This document shows, one piece after another, positions 8,538 to 16,208 of a stretch of DNA of 44,218 nucleotides. The stretch's first letter is position 1, and each line of letters begins with the position of its first letter. Location of the stretch: the NCBI GenBank assembly GCA_964408185.1, contig CAYOYK010000021.1, positions 1 to 44,218 on the forward strand, written 5' to 3'. This DNA is from CAYOYK01 sp964408185 (GTDB taxonomy: Bacteria > Bacillota > Clostridia > Christensenellales > Aristaeellaceae). The position numbers and the translations under genes are program-made. The notes beneath the pieces were generated by a model. It saw only the letters and a list, made by a program, of their open reading frames with translations. It was not told where the DNA came from and did no database searches.

Positions 8538-9458
8538 ATGAATGGTAGCAAGACAAAGCGATGGAAGCGATACATGCCATTGTATCTGATGTTCTTGCCG
8601 GGCGCAGTTTATTTAATCATCAATAACTACATACCTATGGCAGGATTGGTGGTCGCGTTCAAAAGCTATACGGTGCGCGATGGGCTGTTTGGAAGCGCTT
8701 GGAACGGGCTGAAAAACTTTGAGTTTCTGTTCCGCACGCCGGACGCATGGACGATCACACGGAACACATTGATCTTTAATGTCGCCTTCATCATACTGAA
8801 CAATCTATTGGGGATCCTGTTTGCGATTTTCATTTGCGATATTAAACGCAAATCGATGAAGAAGATATATCAGAGCGCAATACTCTTCCCGTATCTGATG
8901 TCCACGGTAATTCTTGGCTATATCGTTTATGCTTTCCTCAGCCCGGCCTCCGGTATGATCAACAACAGCATACTAAAGCCGTTGGGTCTGCAGGAGGTAA
9001 GCTGGTATTACAAGTCGGAGTACTGGTGGTTCATCATTATCTTTGTGAATGCGTGGAAAAATGTGGGATACGGCTGCCTGATCTACATTGCAACGATTAA
9101 CGGAATTGATCCGTCGCAGTATGAGGCGGCCGTGCTGGATGGCGCAAACAAATGGCAGCAGATTCGCTTCATTACGCTTCCATCAATCACATCTACGCTG
9201 ATTACGTTGATTCTGCTGTCTGTCGGCAAGATATTCTACTCTGATTTTGGGTTGTTCTATCAGGTACCCAGAGACTCCGGCATGCTATACGCAACGACGA
9301 ATGTAATTGATACCTATGTGTACCGAGGGTTGATGAAACAGGGGAATATCGGCATGTCTGCCGCGGCGGGCTTTTATCAATCCATATGTGGGTTTGTGCT
9401 CGTAATTACTGCGAACATGCTGGTACGCAAGATCGACAAAGACAGCGCGCTGTATTGA
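8538..9458 (+). CDS. ABC sugar transporter permease, LplB type
   Basis: A 306-residue inner-membrane permease of the CUT1 class. It starts with a positively charged tail (KTKRWKRYMPLY) and about six membrane segments. The EAA loop that docks the ATPase is visible as YEAAVLDGANKWQQIRFITLP. The LplB/YtcP-like pattern (FLPGAVYLIINNYIPMAGLVVAFK) points to oligosaccharide or glycoside uptake rather than monosaccharides. I prefer ATG 8538, with GAGGCGG seven bases upstream, over the ATGA-overlap start at 8520. No ATPase gene is in the locus; a shared MsmK-type ATPase elsewhere is likely. Confidence 0.88.
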   Translation: MNGSKTKRWKRYMPLYLMFLPGAVYLIINNYIPMAGLVVAFKSYTVRDGLFGSAWNGLKNFEFLFRTPDAWTITRNTLIFNVAFIILNNLLGILFAIFICDIKRKSMKKIYQSAILFPYLMSTVILGYIVYAFLSPASGMINNSILKPLGLQEVSWYYKSEYWWFIIIFVNAWKNVGYGCLIYIATINGIDPSQYEAAVLDGANKWQQIRFITLPSITSTLITLILLSVGKIFYSDFGLFYQVPRDSGMLYATTNVIDTYVYRGLMKQGNIGMSAAAGFYQSICGFVLVITANMLVRKIDKDSALY

Positions 9459-9466
9459 GGTGGAGT

Positions 9467-10354
9467 ATGAAAAAGAAAGCATCTGGCTTTAACATTCTGG
9501 CCAACACAGTTATGCTGATTTGGACGTTTATCGTTGTCGCGCCGTTTGTGCTGCTGTTTCTATCCTCTATTACGGAAGAAAAGACGCTTGTGCTGAACGG
9601 ATACTCCTTTTTTCCAAAGAGTTTCTCGCTTGACTCCTATGCGTATATCCTGCGCTCTCGAAACACGATTCTGAGATCGTATGGCGTGAGCATACTGGTC
9701 ATGACGATCGGGACTGCGGTGAACCTGCTTCTTACCTCGTTGATGGCCTATCCGTTGTCTGTGAAGAATCTGCCTTACAAACGGGTGCTGAACTTCTTTG
9801 TGTTCTTCACGATGCTGTTCAACGGCGGTATTGTTCCTTCTTACCTGATGTGGAGCGGGTTCTTCCATATTAAGGACACCTTGTGGGCCCAGCTGCTTCC
9901 TAACTTACTAATGAATGCATGGAGCGTGCTGCTGATGCGCACGTACTTTACCACAAGCATTCCCGATGGAATCTATGAAGCCGCCGAGATTGACGGGGCG
10001 TCCCACTTCGTGGTGTTTACCAAGATCGTTCTCCCTTTGGGGAAACCGATCCTGATCACGATGGGCACATTTGCCGGCTTGGCTTACTGGAACGACTGGA
10101 CAAACGGGCTGTACTACCTTGTAAAGAATGAAAAGCTGTACAATATTCAGAATCTGCTCAACCAAATGATTAGCAATGTACAGTATCTTACCACGGCGGA
10201 GGCTACATACGCCTCCAGCGCCTCCACCGCCATTCCCTCCACGGGGATTCAAATGGCTATAGCCTTTGTGGCGATTCTGCCCATTATGATGATTTTTCCG
10301 ACGTTCCAAAAGTATTACGCAAAAGGCATTACTTTGGGCGGCTTAAAGGGATGA
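9467..10354 (+). CDS. ABC sugar transporter permease, YtcP type
   Basis: A 295-residue second permease of the same CUT1 importer. It has about six membrane segments and the EAA loop YEAAEIDGASHFVVFTKIVLP. The C-terminus ends in FQKYYAKGITLGGLKG, typical of this partner subunit. ATG 9467 has GAGGTGG five bases upstream and follows the first permease by eight bases. It pairs with the gene before it to form the membrane channel. Confidence 0.9.
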   Translation: MKKKASGFNILANTVMLIWTFIVVAPFVLLFLSSITEEKTLVLNGYSFFPKSFSLDSYAYILRSRNTILRSYGVSILVMTIGTAVNLLLTSLMAYPLSVKNLPYKRVLNFFVFFTMLFNGGIVPSYLMWSGFFHIKDTLWAQLLPNLLMNAWSVLLMRTYFTTSIPDGIYEAAEIDGASHFVVFTKIVLPLGKPILITMGTFAGLAYWNDWTNGLYYLVKNEKLYNIQNLLNQMISNVQYLTTAEATYASSASTAIPSTGIQMAIAFVAILPIMMIFPTFQKYYAKGITLGGLKG

Positions 10355-10375
10355 CCTCCTGTTGCACCGTTACTC

Positions 10376-10392
10376 ACCGCGATGGGATCGCG
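10376..10392 (+). promoter_or_regulatory. Stem-loop just upstream of the binding-protein gene
   Basis: A perfect 7-base stem CCGCGAT/ATCGCGG around a GGG loop, followed by A-rich sequence and the AAAGGAG ribosome-binding site. It has no T-run, so it is not a classical terminator. It may mark an mRNA processing or 5'-protection site for the binding-protein message. Confidence 0.5.
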
Positions 10393-10417
10393 GAAAAAAT
10401 AAAAGGAGTGTACCTGT

Positions 10418-11983
10418 ATGAAGAAAACCCTCGTATCTCTGTTGCTCACGCTTGCCATACTGGCGACGCTTGCGCCCGCGGCGATTGCGGAAGACGTCAC
10501 CAAGACTGCCATTGGCGAGTACACTGCCGAGAACCCCTATCATCTGGTGTGGGCCTTCCCAGAAGTATACGCTCAGGACCCGGATGCCCGCGATGCAGTG
10601 CAGGCGGCGATTAATGCGAAAATGATCCCTGAGTATCACATTGAAGTGGAATTCCTCCCGCTTCAGTTTTCCGATTGGCAGAGCAAGCTGCAGCTGATGT
10701 TCACAGGCGGCGACGAGCTGGACGTGCTTCCCATTTACTTTGAGCAAGCCGCATCGTGGATCAGCATGGGCGCGCTGGTTAATCTGGCTGACTATCTTGA
10801 TACGCCGGACGGCGAGAAGATCAAGGCTGTGCTTGGCGACCGAACCACGGTTGGCGCGATGAACGGCGTTGTGTATGGCTTCCCGGCGCAGAAGGAATCT
10901 ACGCAGGTTGGCGGCTTGGTTCTTGATGCGGATATCTGCGACGCGCTAGGCATCACGGAACAGTATGGCCTTGAGGATTATGACGATGTGTACGACGGCA
11001 CCTATCACACATGGGCTGAGGCGGAGGAGATCCTCGCCAAGGTGAAGGAAGCCTATCCCGATGTTGCGCCCCTGTATCTGGGCAATGACGATGCTCCCCT
11101 CAAAACCTTCCTTCAGTTTGACAACCTGATCGATAGCTTTGGCGTGTTGGATTGGAATGCGGATCACGGCACCACGACGGTTGTAAACCGCTTTGAGTGC
11201 CAGGACTATGTTGATACGATGAAGATGCTGGCCGATTGGTACGACAGGGGTTACATCTATAAGGACGCTGCGATTGACACGCAGGGTTGCTGGACATTGA
11301 TGAAGGCCGGCAGCATCTTCAGCTTCGCGGCGATGATTAAGCCTGGCTACCTCGCCGAGAAGGAAGCCTCCATCAATCGCCGAATCTATGCTTTCTTTGT
11401 CTATGATTCCTACCATACACAGAACACTTCCACCGACGTCAACTTCTTCAACACCGGCATCTCCACCAACAGCAAGGATCCTGAAATGGCGTTCAAGTTC
11501 GTTTCCGCTCTGTATACGGACGCTGAGCTTATGAACCTCTGGCAGTTTGGCATTGAAGGCGAGCACTATGTTGTGCTGGATGACGGCACCGCATTCTACC
11601 CCGAAGGCGTAGATGCAAGCAACTTCAAGTACAACCAGGGCACCGGCTGGATGATGGGAAATCAGTATATTGGCTATGTGTGGAACGATGGAACCAAGGA
11701 TGCTACCTACTGGCAGCAGCTGGCGGAGTTTGATAACTGGGCGGAACCCTCCGCAGCTTTCGGCTTCATGTGGGATAGCACGGAATACGCTACGCAGATT
11801 ACTGCCCTTAACAATGTGAAGAGCACCTACATTGCAGCGCTGCAGACCGGTAGCGTAGGAGCGGCCAATGTGGATGCGACATTGGAGGCTTTCAATCAGG
11901 CCCTGTACGCAGCGGGACTTCAGGACGTGATCAATGCAAAGCAAGCTCAGTTTGACGCGTGGCTTGCAACTCAGGCGGAGTAA
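10418..11983 (+). CDS. Extracellular solute-binding protein of the first ABC importer
   Basis: A 521-residue secreted sugar-binding protein. The N-terminal signal peptide (MKKTLVSLLLTLAILATLAPAAIAED) ends in an AxA signal-peptidase-I site. There is no lipobox cysteine, which is unusual for a binding protein in a Gram-positive-type cell. The mature part has the cluster features of family 1 binding proteins (LQLMFTGGDELDVLPIYF, MNGVVYGFPAQKE). AAAGGAG lies upstream of the ATG. Its message is bracketed by stem-loops at 10376-10392 and 11998-12025, which fits higher expression than the permeases. Confidence 0.88.
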   Translation: MKKTLVSLLLTLAILATLAPAAIAEDVTKTAIGEYTAENPYHLVWAFPEVYAQDPDARDAVQAAINAKMIPEYHIEVEFLPLQFSDWQSKLQLMFTGGDELDVLPIYFEQAASWISMGALVNLADYLDTPDGEKIKAVLGDRTTVGAMNGVVYGFPAQKESTQVGGLVLDADICDALGITEQYGLEDYDDVYDGTYHTWAEAEEILAKVKEAYPDVAPLYLGNDDAPLKTFLQFDNLIDSFGVLDWNADHGTTTVVNRFECQDYVDTMKMLADWYDRGYIYKDAAIDTQGCWTLMKAGSIFSFAAMIKPGYLAEKEASINRRIYAFFVYDSYHTQNTSTDVNFFNTGISTNSKDPEMAFKFVSALYTDAELMNLWQFGIEGEHYVVLDDGTAFYPEGVDASNFKYNQGTGWMMGNQYIGYVWNDGTKDATYWQQLAEFDNWAEPSAAFGFMWDSTEYATQITALNNVKSTYIAALQTGSVGAANVDATLEAFNQALYAAGLQDVINAKQAQFDAWLATQAE

Positions 11984-11997
11984 AGGTAGTTAACAAG

Positions 11998-12025
11998 GCC
12001 GGGGGACGATTACTCGCCCCCCGGC
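11998..12025 (+). terminator. GC-rich stem-loop after the binding-protein gene
   Basis: Arms GCCGGGGG (11998-12005) and CCCCCGGC (12018-12025), with outer GTTAA/TTAAC arms at 11989-11993 and 12028-12032. No T-run follows. It is probably a partial terminator or a 3' stabiliser between the binding-protein gene and the GH1 gene. Confidence 0.6.
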
Positions 12026-12073
12026 TCTTAACAAACGCCTACAATGATTATGAACTGCAAGAGGAGTCGTGCT

Positions 12074-13441
12074 ATGCAAAGCTCACAGGTATTTCCCGAT
12101 GGGTTTCTATGGGGGTCCTCCACCAACGCACAGCAGTTTGAGGGTGGCTTTGATCAGGGAGGCCGCGGCCTGTCTATCGCGGATGTGCGTACAGGAGATG
12201 CTGGATTTCGCAATGCCAGCGATCAAGGATACGAGAAATTCAAGACGGCGAGCGATCATTACCATCATATGGCGGAGGATATTCGTCTGTTTGGAGAGAT
12301 GGGTATGACAATTTATCGCTTTTCCATGAGTTGGAGCCGTATCCTTCCAAATGGCAACGACGCGGTACCGAACGAGGAGGGCCTTGTATTCTACGATCAG
12401 ATGCTTGCAGAGTTGGAGAAGTATGGCATTCAACCTGTGTGTACACTGTATGCTTATGATTGTCCGGAGGCGCTTGTGCGTCAATATGGCGGTTTCCGTG
12501 ATCGACGGATTATAGATGACTATTGCCGCTATGTAGATATTGTAAGCACCCGATTTAAGGGACGGATCAAGCACTATGTTCCCTTCAACGAGCAGAACAC
12601 GATGGCTGGGATCAGCCTCTACGCGATGGGGATCGAGGCATGCAGCGATGAAGAAAAATTTGCTGTTGACCACAACCTAAACCTGTGCTGGGCAAAGGCA
12701 ACGCGTATCATACATCAGAACGATCCCGACGCGAAGGTATCCGGAAACCTGTGCAATGTCTGCACCTATCCGGCAGACTGCAACCCAGAGAGCATCCGGC
12801 AGGCTGATATGCAAAACATTACTTTCGGCTATGCATATGCAGATATTTTTGCTCGGAAAACCTATAGCGCATTTTTCTATTGCAAGTATCCGAACGTGAA
12901 TACGGATACGATCATTATGCCGGGAGATATGGAAACGATTGCTGCGGCGGAGCCAGACGAGCTGTCGGTTACATACTATATGAGTAATCTGGCTTGCGCA
13001 AACGGTGAACGGTCGGATACTTTGCTGAATACCAAAATGAGCAACCCGTATACCAAACAAACAGAATGGGGCTGGAATATTGATCCATATGGATTTGAAC
13101 ATATGCTGATTGATCTTTGGCATCGTTATCAATTGCCTATTCTGGTTTTGGAAAATGGACTGGGTCATACCGATATCGTGGAACCCGATGGGAGCATCGC
13201 AGATGAATATCGCATTGAGTATCTCCGCAATCACATTACAGCGATGCGAGAGGCGATCGGCTTGGGTGCAAAGCTGGTTGGGTACTGCACTTGGAGCGCG
13301 ATTGATCTGTACTCCACACATGAAGGATTCTCCAAGCGTTACGGCTTTATTTATATCGACGAAAACACGCTGACTCGAAGCAAGAAGCAAAGCTACGATT
13401 GGTACCGGAATGTTATTGCGAGCAATGGCGCGGAGCTTTGA
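12074..13441 (+). CDS. GH1 enzyme, probable 6-phospho-beta-glycosidase with altered glycone site
   Basis: A 455-residue cytoplasmic GH1 enzyme. The acid/base is E173 (FNEQN) and the nucleophile E360 (VLENG). Conserved glycone residues Q21, N172 and W407 are present. The C-terminal loop has S414, K421 and Y423 in DLYSTHEGFSKRYGFIYID, replacing the Glu-Trp of ordinary beta-glucosidases and matching the Ser/Lys/Tyr phosphate site of 6-phospho-beta-glycosidases such as LacG. Oddly, the near-invariant His of TLYHWD is Ala127 (TLYAYD), and the Trp after the Glu is Thr415; both normally touch the glycone O3. GAGGAG seven bases upstream decides ATG 12074 over ATG 12044. It precedes the rpiB-alsE-kinase genes, suggesting it releases the 6-phospho-sugar they process. 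Confidence 0.85.
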   Translation: MQSSQVFPDGFLWGSSTNAQQFEGGFDQGGRGLSIADVRTGDAGFRNASDQGYEKFKTASDHYHHMAEDIRLFGEMGMTIYRFSMSWSRILPNGNDAVPNEEGLVFYDQMLAELEKYGIQPVCTLYAYDCPEALVRQYGGFRDRRIIDDYCRYVDIVSTRFKGRIKHYVPFNEQNTMAGISLYAMGIEACSDEEKFAVDHNLNLCWAKATRIIHQNDPDAKVSGNLCNVCTYPADCNPESIRQADMQNITFGYAYADIFARKTYSAFFYCKYPNVNTDTIIMPGDMETIAAAEPDELSVTYYMSNLACANGERSDTLLNTKMSNPYTKQTEWGWNIDPYGFEHMLIDLWHRYQLPILVLENGLGHTDIVEPDGSIADEYRIEYLRNHITAMREAIGLGAKLVGYCTWSAIDLYSTHEGFSKRYGFIYIDENTLTRSKKQSYDWYRNVIASNGAEL

Positions 13442-13485
13442 TACGGGAGCGGCGCAATCAAGCAGAATCGAATGAAGGAGAAGTC

Positions 13486-13953
13486 ATGAAGATCGTTTTT
13501 GCATCGGATCATGTCGGATATGAGCTTAAGTTGAAATTGATGGACTTCGTTTCATCAATGGGACATGATACGATGGATGTTGGCACGCACGGAACAACGC
13601 GCACCGATTATCCGATCTGGGGGAGCGCCGCTGCGCTTGAGGTCATGGCGAGGAATGCGGATAGGGGTATCATTTTATGCGGAACCGGAGTGGGAATTGG
13701 TATCGCTGCCAACAAAATCAACGGCATTCGGTGCGTTACCTGCTCAGATCCCTATTCGGCGGAGCTGTCCCGTATGCATAACAACACGAACATGCTATCC
13801 ATGGGGGCGCGCGTTGTAGGGGATGAATTGGCCAAGATGATAACCCGGATATGGTTACAGACGGAATTCGAAGGCGGTCGTCACCAGCGGCGACTGGATG
13901 AGATTTCCGAACTGGAGACACGGCAGAGGACGCTGAGGGGTACAGAGGAATGA
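13486..13953 (+). CDS. rpiB: RpiB/LacAB-family sugar-phosphate isomerase (ribose-5-P or allose-6-P)
   Basis: A 155-residue cytoplasmic isomerase. The active-site loop GIILCGTGVGIGIAANK carries the base C65. H98 lies in MHNNTNMLSMGARV, and GGRHQRRLDEI is the usual C-terminal phosphate-binding segment. RpiB enzymes interconvert ribose 5-phosphate and ribulose 5-phosphate; E. coli RpiB also isomerises D-allose 6-phosphate and is encoded in the als region. Here the neighbour is an AlsE-type epimerase, so allose 6-phosphate to allulose 6-phosphate is a strong candidate reaction. AAGGAG is five bases before ATG 13486. Its TGA overlaps the next start codon. Confidence 0.88.
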   Translation: MKIVFASDHVGYELKLKLMDFVSSMGHDTMDVGTHGTTRTDYPIWGSAAALEVMARNADRGIILCGTGVGIGIAANKINGIRCVTCSDPYSAELSRMHNNTNMLSMGARVVGDELAKMITRIWLQTEFEGGRHQRRLDEISELETRQRTLRGTEE

Positions 13954-14618
13954 TGAGCAGCATGCTTTCACTCTCGATGATGTGTGCGGACGTAGGGCGG
14001 CTTAGCGAACAACTCATTGAGATGGCGTCTCAGGGCGTGGAGTACCTGCACATGGATGTAATGGATGGTGAATTTGTTCCAAATTTTGCATTGGGTACGG
14101 ATTTTTGTGCGCGTCTTAAAAAACTTTGCACAATTCCACTGGATTATCACCTGATGATCTGCAGACCGGAGCAGAAACTTGATTGGTTCCCAATAGATGT
14201 CGGCGATAGAGTATCAGTACACTATGAATCAGGCTGCCATATCCATAAAGCGCTGCATGAAGTGCGCCGTAAGGGTGCAAAAGCAATGGTCGCGCTCAAT
14301 CCGGGCACACCCATTCAAGTGCTGACATATTTAGTGGACGAGCTGGACGGCGTATTGCTGATGACGGTCAACCCCGGCTTTGCAGGCCAGAGGTTGATTG
14401 AAGGAATGATGAATAAGATACGGGATACGCGAGCATTCCTCGATGCATGCGGCCACCCGGAGATCGACATTGAGGTAGATGGAAATGTGAGCCTGCTCAA
14501 TGCAGCTAGGATGCGCAGCGCAGGCGCAAACATACTGGTGGCGAGGACGTCCGGGGTCTTTTTGCCGGAAGGTGGGCTGGCAGAGCATATTGCCGCGTTT
14601 CGGGAAGCCAGCCGTTGA
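13950..14618 (+). CDS. alsE: Ribulose/allulose-phosphate 3-epimerase family protein, AlsE-like
   Basis: A 222-residue TIM-barrel epimerase. Catalytic and metal residues of the Rpe/AlsE family are visible: H34 and D36 in YLHMDVMDGEFVPN, H67 in DYHLM, D177 in IEVDGN. Several positions follow AlsE rather than Rpe as I recall them: SLSMMCAD (AlsE SLMCMD; Rpe SILSAD), IEVDGN (AlsE IEVDGS; Rpe QVDGG) and TSGVF (AlsE TSGLF; Rpe GSAIF). The likely reaction is D-allulose 6-phosphate to D-fructose 6-phosphate. The start overlaps the rpiB stop (ATGA), so the two are translationally coupled. The AlsE call is by motif; a true pentose-phosphate role is the main alternative. Confidence 0.78.
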   Translation: MMSSMLSLSMMCADVGRLSEQLIEMASQGVEYLHMDVMDGEFVPNFALGTDFCARLKKLCTIPLDYHLMICRPEQKLDWFPIDVGDRVSVHYESGCHIHKALHEVRRKGAKAMVALNPGTPIQVLTYLVDELDGVLLMTVNPGFAGQRLIEGMMNKIRDTRAFLDACGHPEIDIEVDGNVSLLNAARMRSAGANILVARTSGVFLPEGGLAEHIAAFREASR

Positions 14619-14645
14619 GATACGCTTTGGGCGGGGGGATAGAAA

Positions 14646-15602
14646 TTGTATGTAGCAATCGATGTTGGCGGCAGCGCCATGAAGTATGGCCTGCTGTCGA
14701 GCGAGTATCGGTTTCTGGACAAAGGAATGACACAGGAGAGGATGAGCTCACCGGAGGAGTTCGCGGCGTGCGTTCGCCGTATCTACGATCGCTATGCAGG
14801 GTGCGCTAAAGCCGTGACTGTGAGTTATTGCGGCGAGTTGGATCCTGAGAATGGCTATGCTTATTCCGGCGGCACGCTGTCATTCAACACCAATGTCGAG
14901 CTGCGCATATTGCTTCAGGAAGCATTGCCCGTGCCGGTGATGATTGAAAATGACGGCAACTGCGCTGCAATGGCGGAGTGGAGCAATGGGTGCCTCAAGG
15001 GTTGTCAGAATGCTGTGACATACGTATTGGGAAGTGGCGTTGCGACGGGATTGATCCTAGATGGAAAAATCTATCGCGGCACGCATTTCTCAGCCGGTTT
15101 TGCCAGTGGCATGATCACAAGTCTCCGGGAAGTCATGGATCGGGGCGAGGTGTTTGGGCATATGGTTGCCGGCACCAGTGGCGATGCGTATCGTCCCGGA
15201 AATATTATGGCTGCCGCAATTGGGTATCTTGGATTGACAGCGCCGTATGCGTATGCAAAAGGTGTGCCACAAGGCTCTGTCAGCGGGGAGGATTTCTTTG
15301 CGGCGCTCCATGCTGAGGATCGAACGGCAAATCTAATCATGGACGAATTCTGCCTTGCCTTGGCTGGCTTTCTCTATAATACGCAGTGCCTGCTGGATGT
15401 TGAGGCAATTGCCATTGGAGGCGGTATCAGCCAGCAGCCCGAACTGCTGAAACGTACACAGCAGCATTTGGACGAGCATTACGCCGCGCTCTCCGAGATG
15501 GGCGTAATCACGCACGCGCCAAAACTCCTTTGCTGCCATTATCGCGCCGATGCCAACTTAATCGGGGCGCTGGCGTTCTATCTGGCGGCACATCGCAACT
15601 GA
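14646..15602 (+). CDS. ROK-family sugar kinase, BglK (beta-glucoside kinase)-like
   Basis: A 318-residue ATP-dependent kinase. The phosphate loop is DVGGSAMKYG (residues 6-15) and the catalytic Asp is D103 in IENDGNCAAMAEW. The classic ROK zinc motif (CxCGxxGC) is absent. The pattern GYAYSGGTLSFNTN and VLGSGVATGLILDGKIYRGTHFSAG is that of the BglK-like ROK group, whose known members phosphorylate beta-glucosides such as cellobiose at C6. In this operon it could phosphorylate either the imported glycoside, feeding the GH1 enzyme, or a free sugar such as allose. The start is TTG (14646-14648), with GGGGGG five to seven bases upstream; no in-frame ATG lies nearby. Last gene of the locus. Confidence 0.82.
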   Translation: MYVAIDVGGSAMKYGLLSSEYRFLDKGMTQERMSSPEEFAACVRRIYDRYAGCAKAVTVSYCGELDPENGYAYSGGTLSFNTNVELRILLQEALPVPVMIENDGNCAAMAEWSNGCLKGCQNAVTYVLGSGVATGLILDGKIYRGTHFSAGFASGMITSLREVMDRGEVFGHMVAGTSGDAYRPGNIMAAAIGYLGLTAPYAYAKGVPQGSVSGEDFFAALHAEDRTANLIMDEFCLALAGFLYNTQCLLDVEAIAIGGGISQQPELLKRTQQHLDEHYAALSEMGVITHAPKLLCCHYRADANLIGALAFYLAAHRN

Positions 15603-15742
15603 CGATTGGCTGGGAGCCTCGTCGCGGTTGCTCGTGGCGGTTCGCCGATCCAGTCCGTTGCGCGTATGCATACTTATCCATAGGGTATTTGATCTTCTTT
15701 GCCATTCAAGAGCACGGAGAGCAAAAACGCACAGACAAAAGG

Positions 15743-15773
15743 AAACCCGCCTACCGTAACGGTTGGCGGGTAT
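15743..15773. terminator. Terminator between the sugar operon and the tRNA genes
   Basis: A long stem: outer arms ACCCGCC/GGCGGGT and inner arms ACCG/CGGT around TAA. Read on the minus strand the stem is followed by TTTCCTTTTGT, so it best fits termination of the tRNA transcript; on the plus strand only ATTT follows. Confidence 0.7.
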
Positions 15774-15774
15774 T

Positions 15775-15865
15775 TGGCGGAGAAGCCGGGATTTGAACCC
15801 GGGCGGCGCGTTAGCACCCTACTCCCTTAGCAGGGGAGCCCCTTCGGCCACTTGGGTACTTCTCC
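15775..15865 (-). tRNA. tRNA-Ser (anticodon GCT)
   Basis: 91 bases including an encoded CCA. The acceptor stem GGAGAAG pairs with CTTCTCC next to GCCA. The anticodon stem CTCCC/GGGAG encloses the loop CTGCTAA, giving anticodon GCT (serine codons AGC/AGU). A long variable arm, typical of tRNA-Ser, and the TTCAAAT T-loop are present. It is transcribed with the upstream tRNA-Ser(TGA). Confidence 0.95.
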
Positions 15866-15885
15866 ATAGCCGATCCATAGGAAAC

Positions 15886-15974
15886 TGGCGGAGAGAGAGG
15901 GATTTGAACCCCCGGTGCCTTTCGGCATCACTGGTTTTCAAGACCAGCGCCATCAACCGCTCGGCCATCTCTCC
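15886..15974 (-). tRNA. tRNA-Ser (anticodon TGA)
   Basis: 89 bases including an encoded CCA. The acceptor stem GGAGAGA pairs with TCTCTCC. The anticodon stem CTGGT/ACCAG encloses CTTGAAA, giving anticodon TGA (codon UCA). The long variable arm and TTCAAAT loop are typical of tRNA-Ser. It is first in the two-tRNA unit, behind the promoter at 15998-16026. Confidence 0.95.
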
Positions 15975-15997
15975 ATCAATTGGAACCAGCAGGTGCT

Positions 15998-16026
15998 ATT
16001 ATAGCGTGTTAGGAGGAATCCGTCAA
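15998..16026 (-). promoter_or_regulatory. Promoter of the tRNA-Ser pair
   Basis: On the minus strand TTGACG (16021-16026), a 17-base spacer and a perfect TATAAT (15998-16003), with the predicted start just ahead of the first tRNA. The near-consensus match fits strong stable-RNA transcription. Confidence 0.85.
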
Positions 16027-16070
16027 TCCTTTTTTTCTGCATCCTTCTATTTTTGTGAATCCTGATGATT

Positions 16071-16146
16071 GTCCCCGGCCTTTCTCTGTGTTGACAAAGT
16101 CCTGCATGGGCGGCAGGATGACCGGGGACGGGCAGGATTGACGGGT
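16071..16146. repeat. Nested stem-loop and short direct repeat
   Basis: Outer arms GTCCCCGG (16071-16078) and CCGGGGAC (16122-16129) enclose an inner TCCTGC/GCAGGA stem. GGCAGGAT followed by a GAC-type tail occurs twice (about 16112 and 16131). It lies between the end of the LacI gene and the tRNA promoter. It may stop lacI transcription, but lacks a T-run. Confidence 0.45.
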
Positions 16147-16208
16147 TTCCTGCTGCCGGGTGCGCGCTTCCACTCGCGGCGCTTCATTCCCAAAGCGCGG
16201 GCAGATCG

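Noticed and set aside
14646..15602. Firm naming of the ROK kinase as alsK
   Set aside because: Position fits AlsK, but its motifs (GYAYSGGTLSFN, no zinc motif) look more like BglK-type kinases, so no symbol is given.
15775..15974. Duplicated tRNA 3' end (att site) in the left region
   Set aside because: I looked for the GGCGGAGAAGCC-type 3' end in the left flank and did not find a copy, so no attachment site is claimed.
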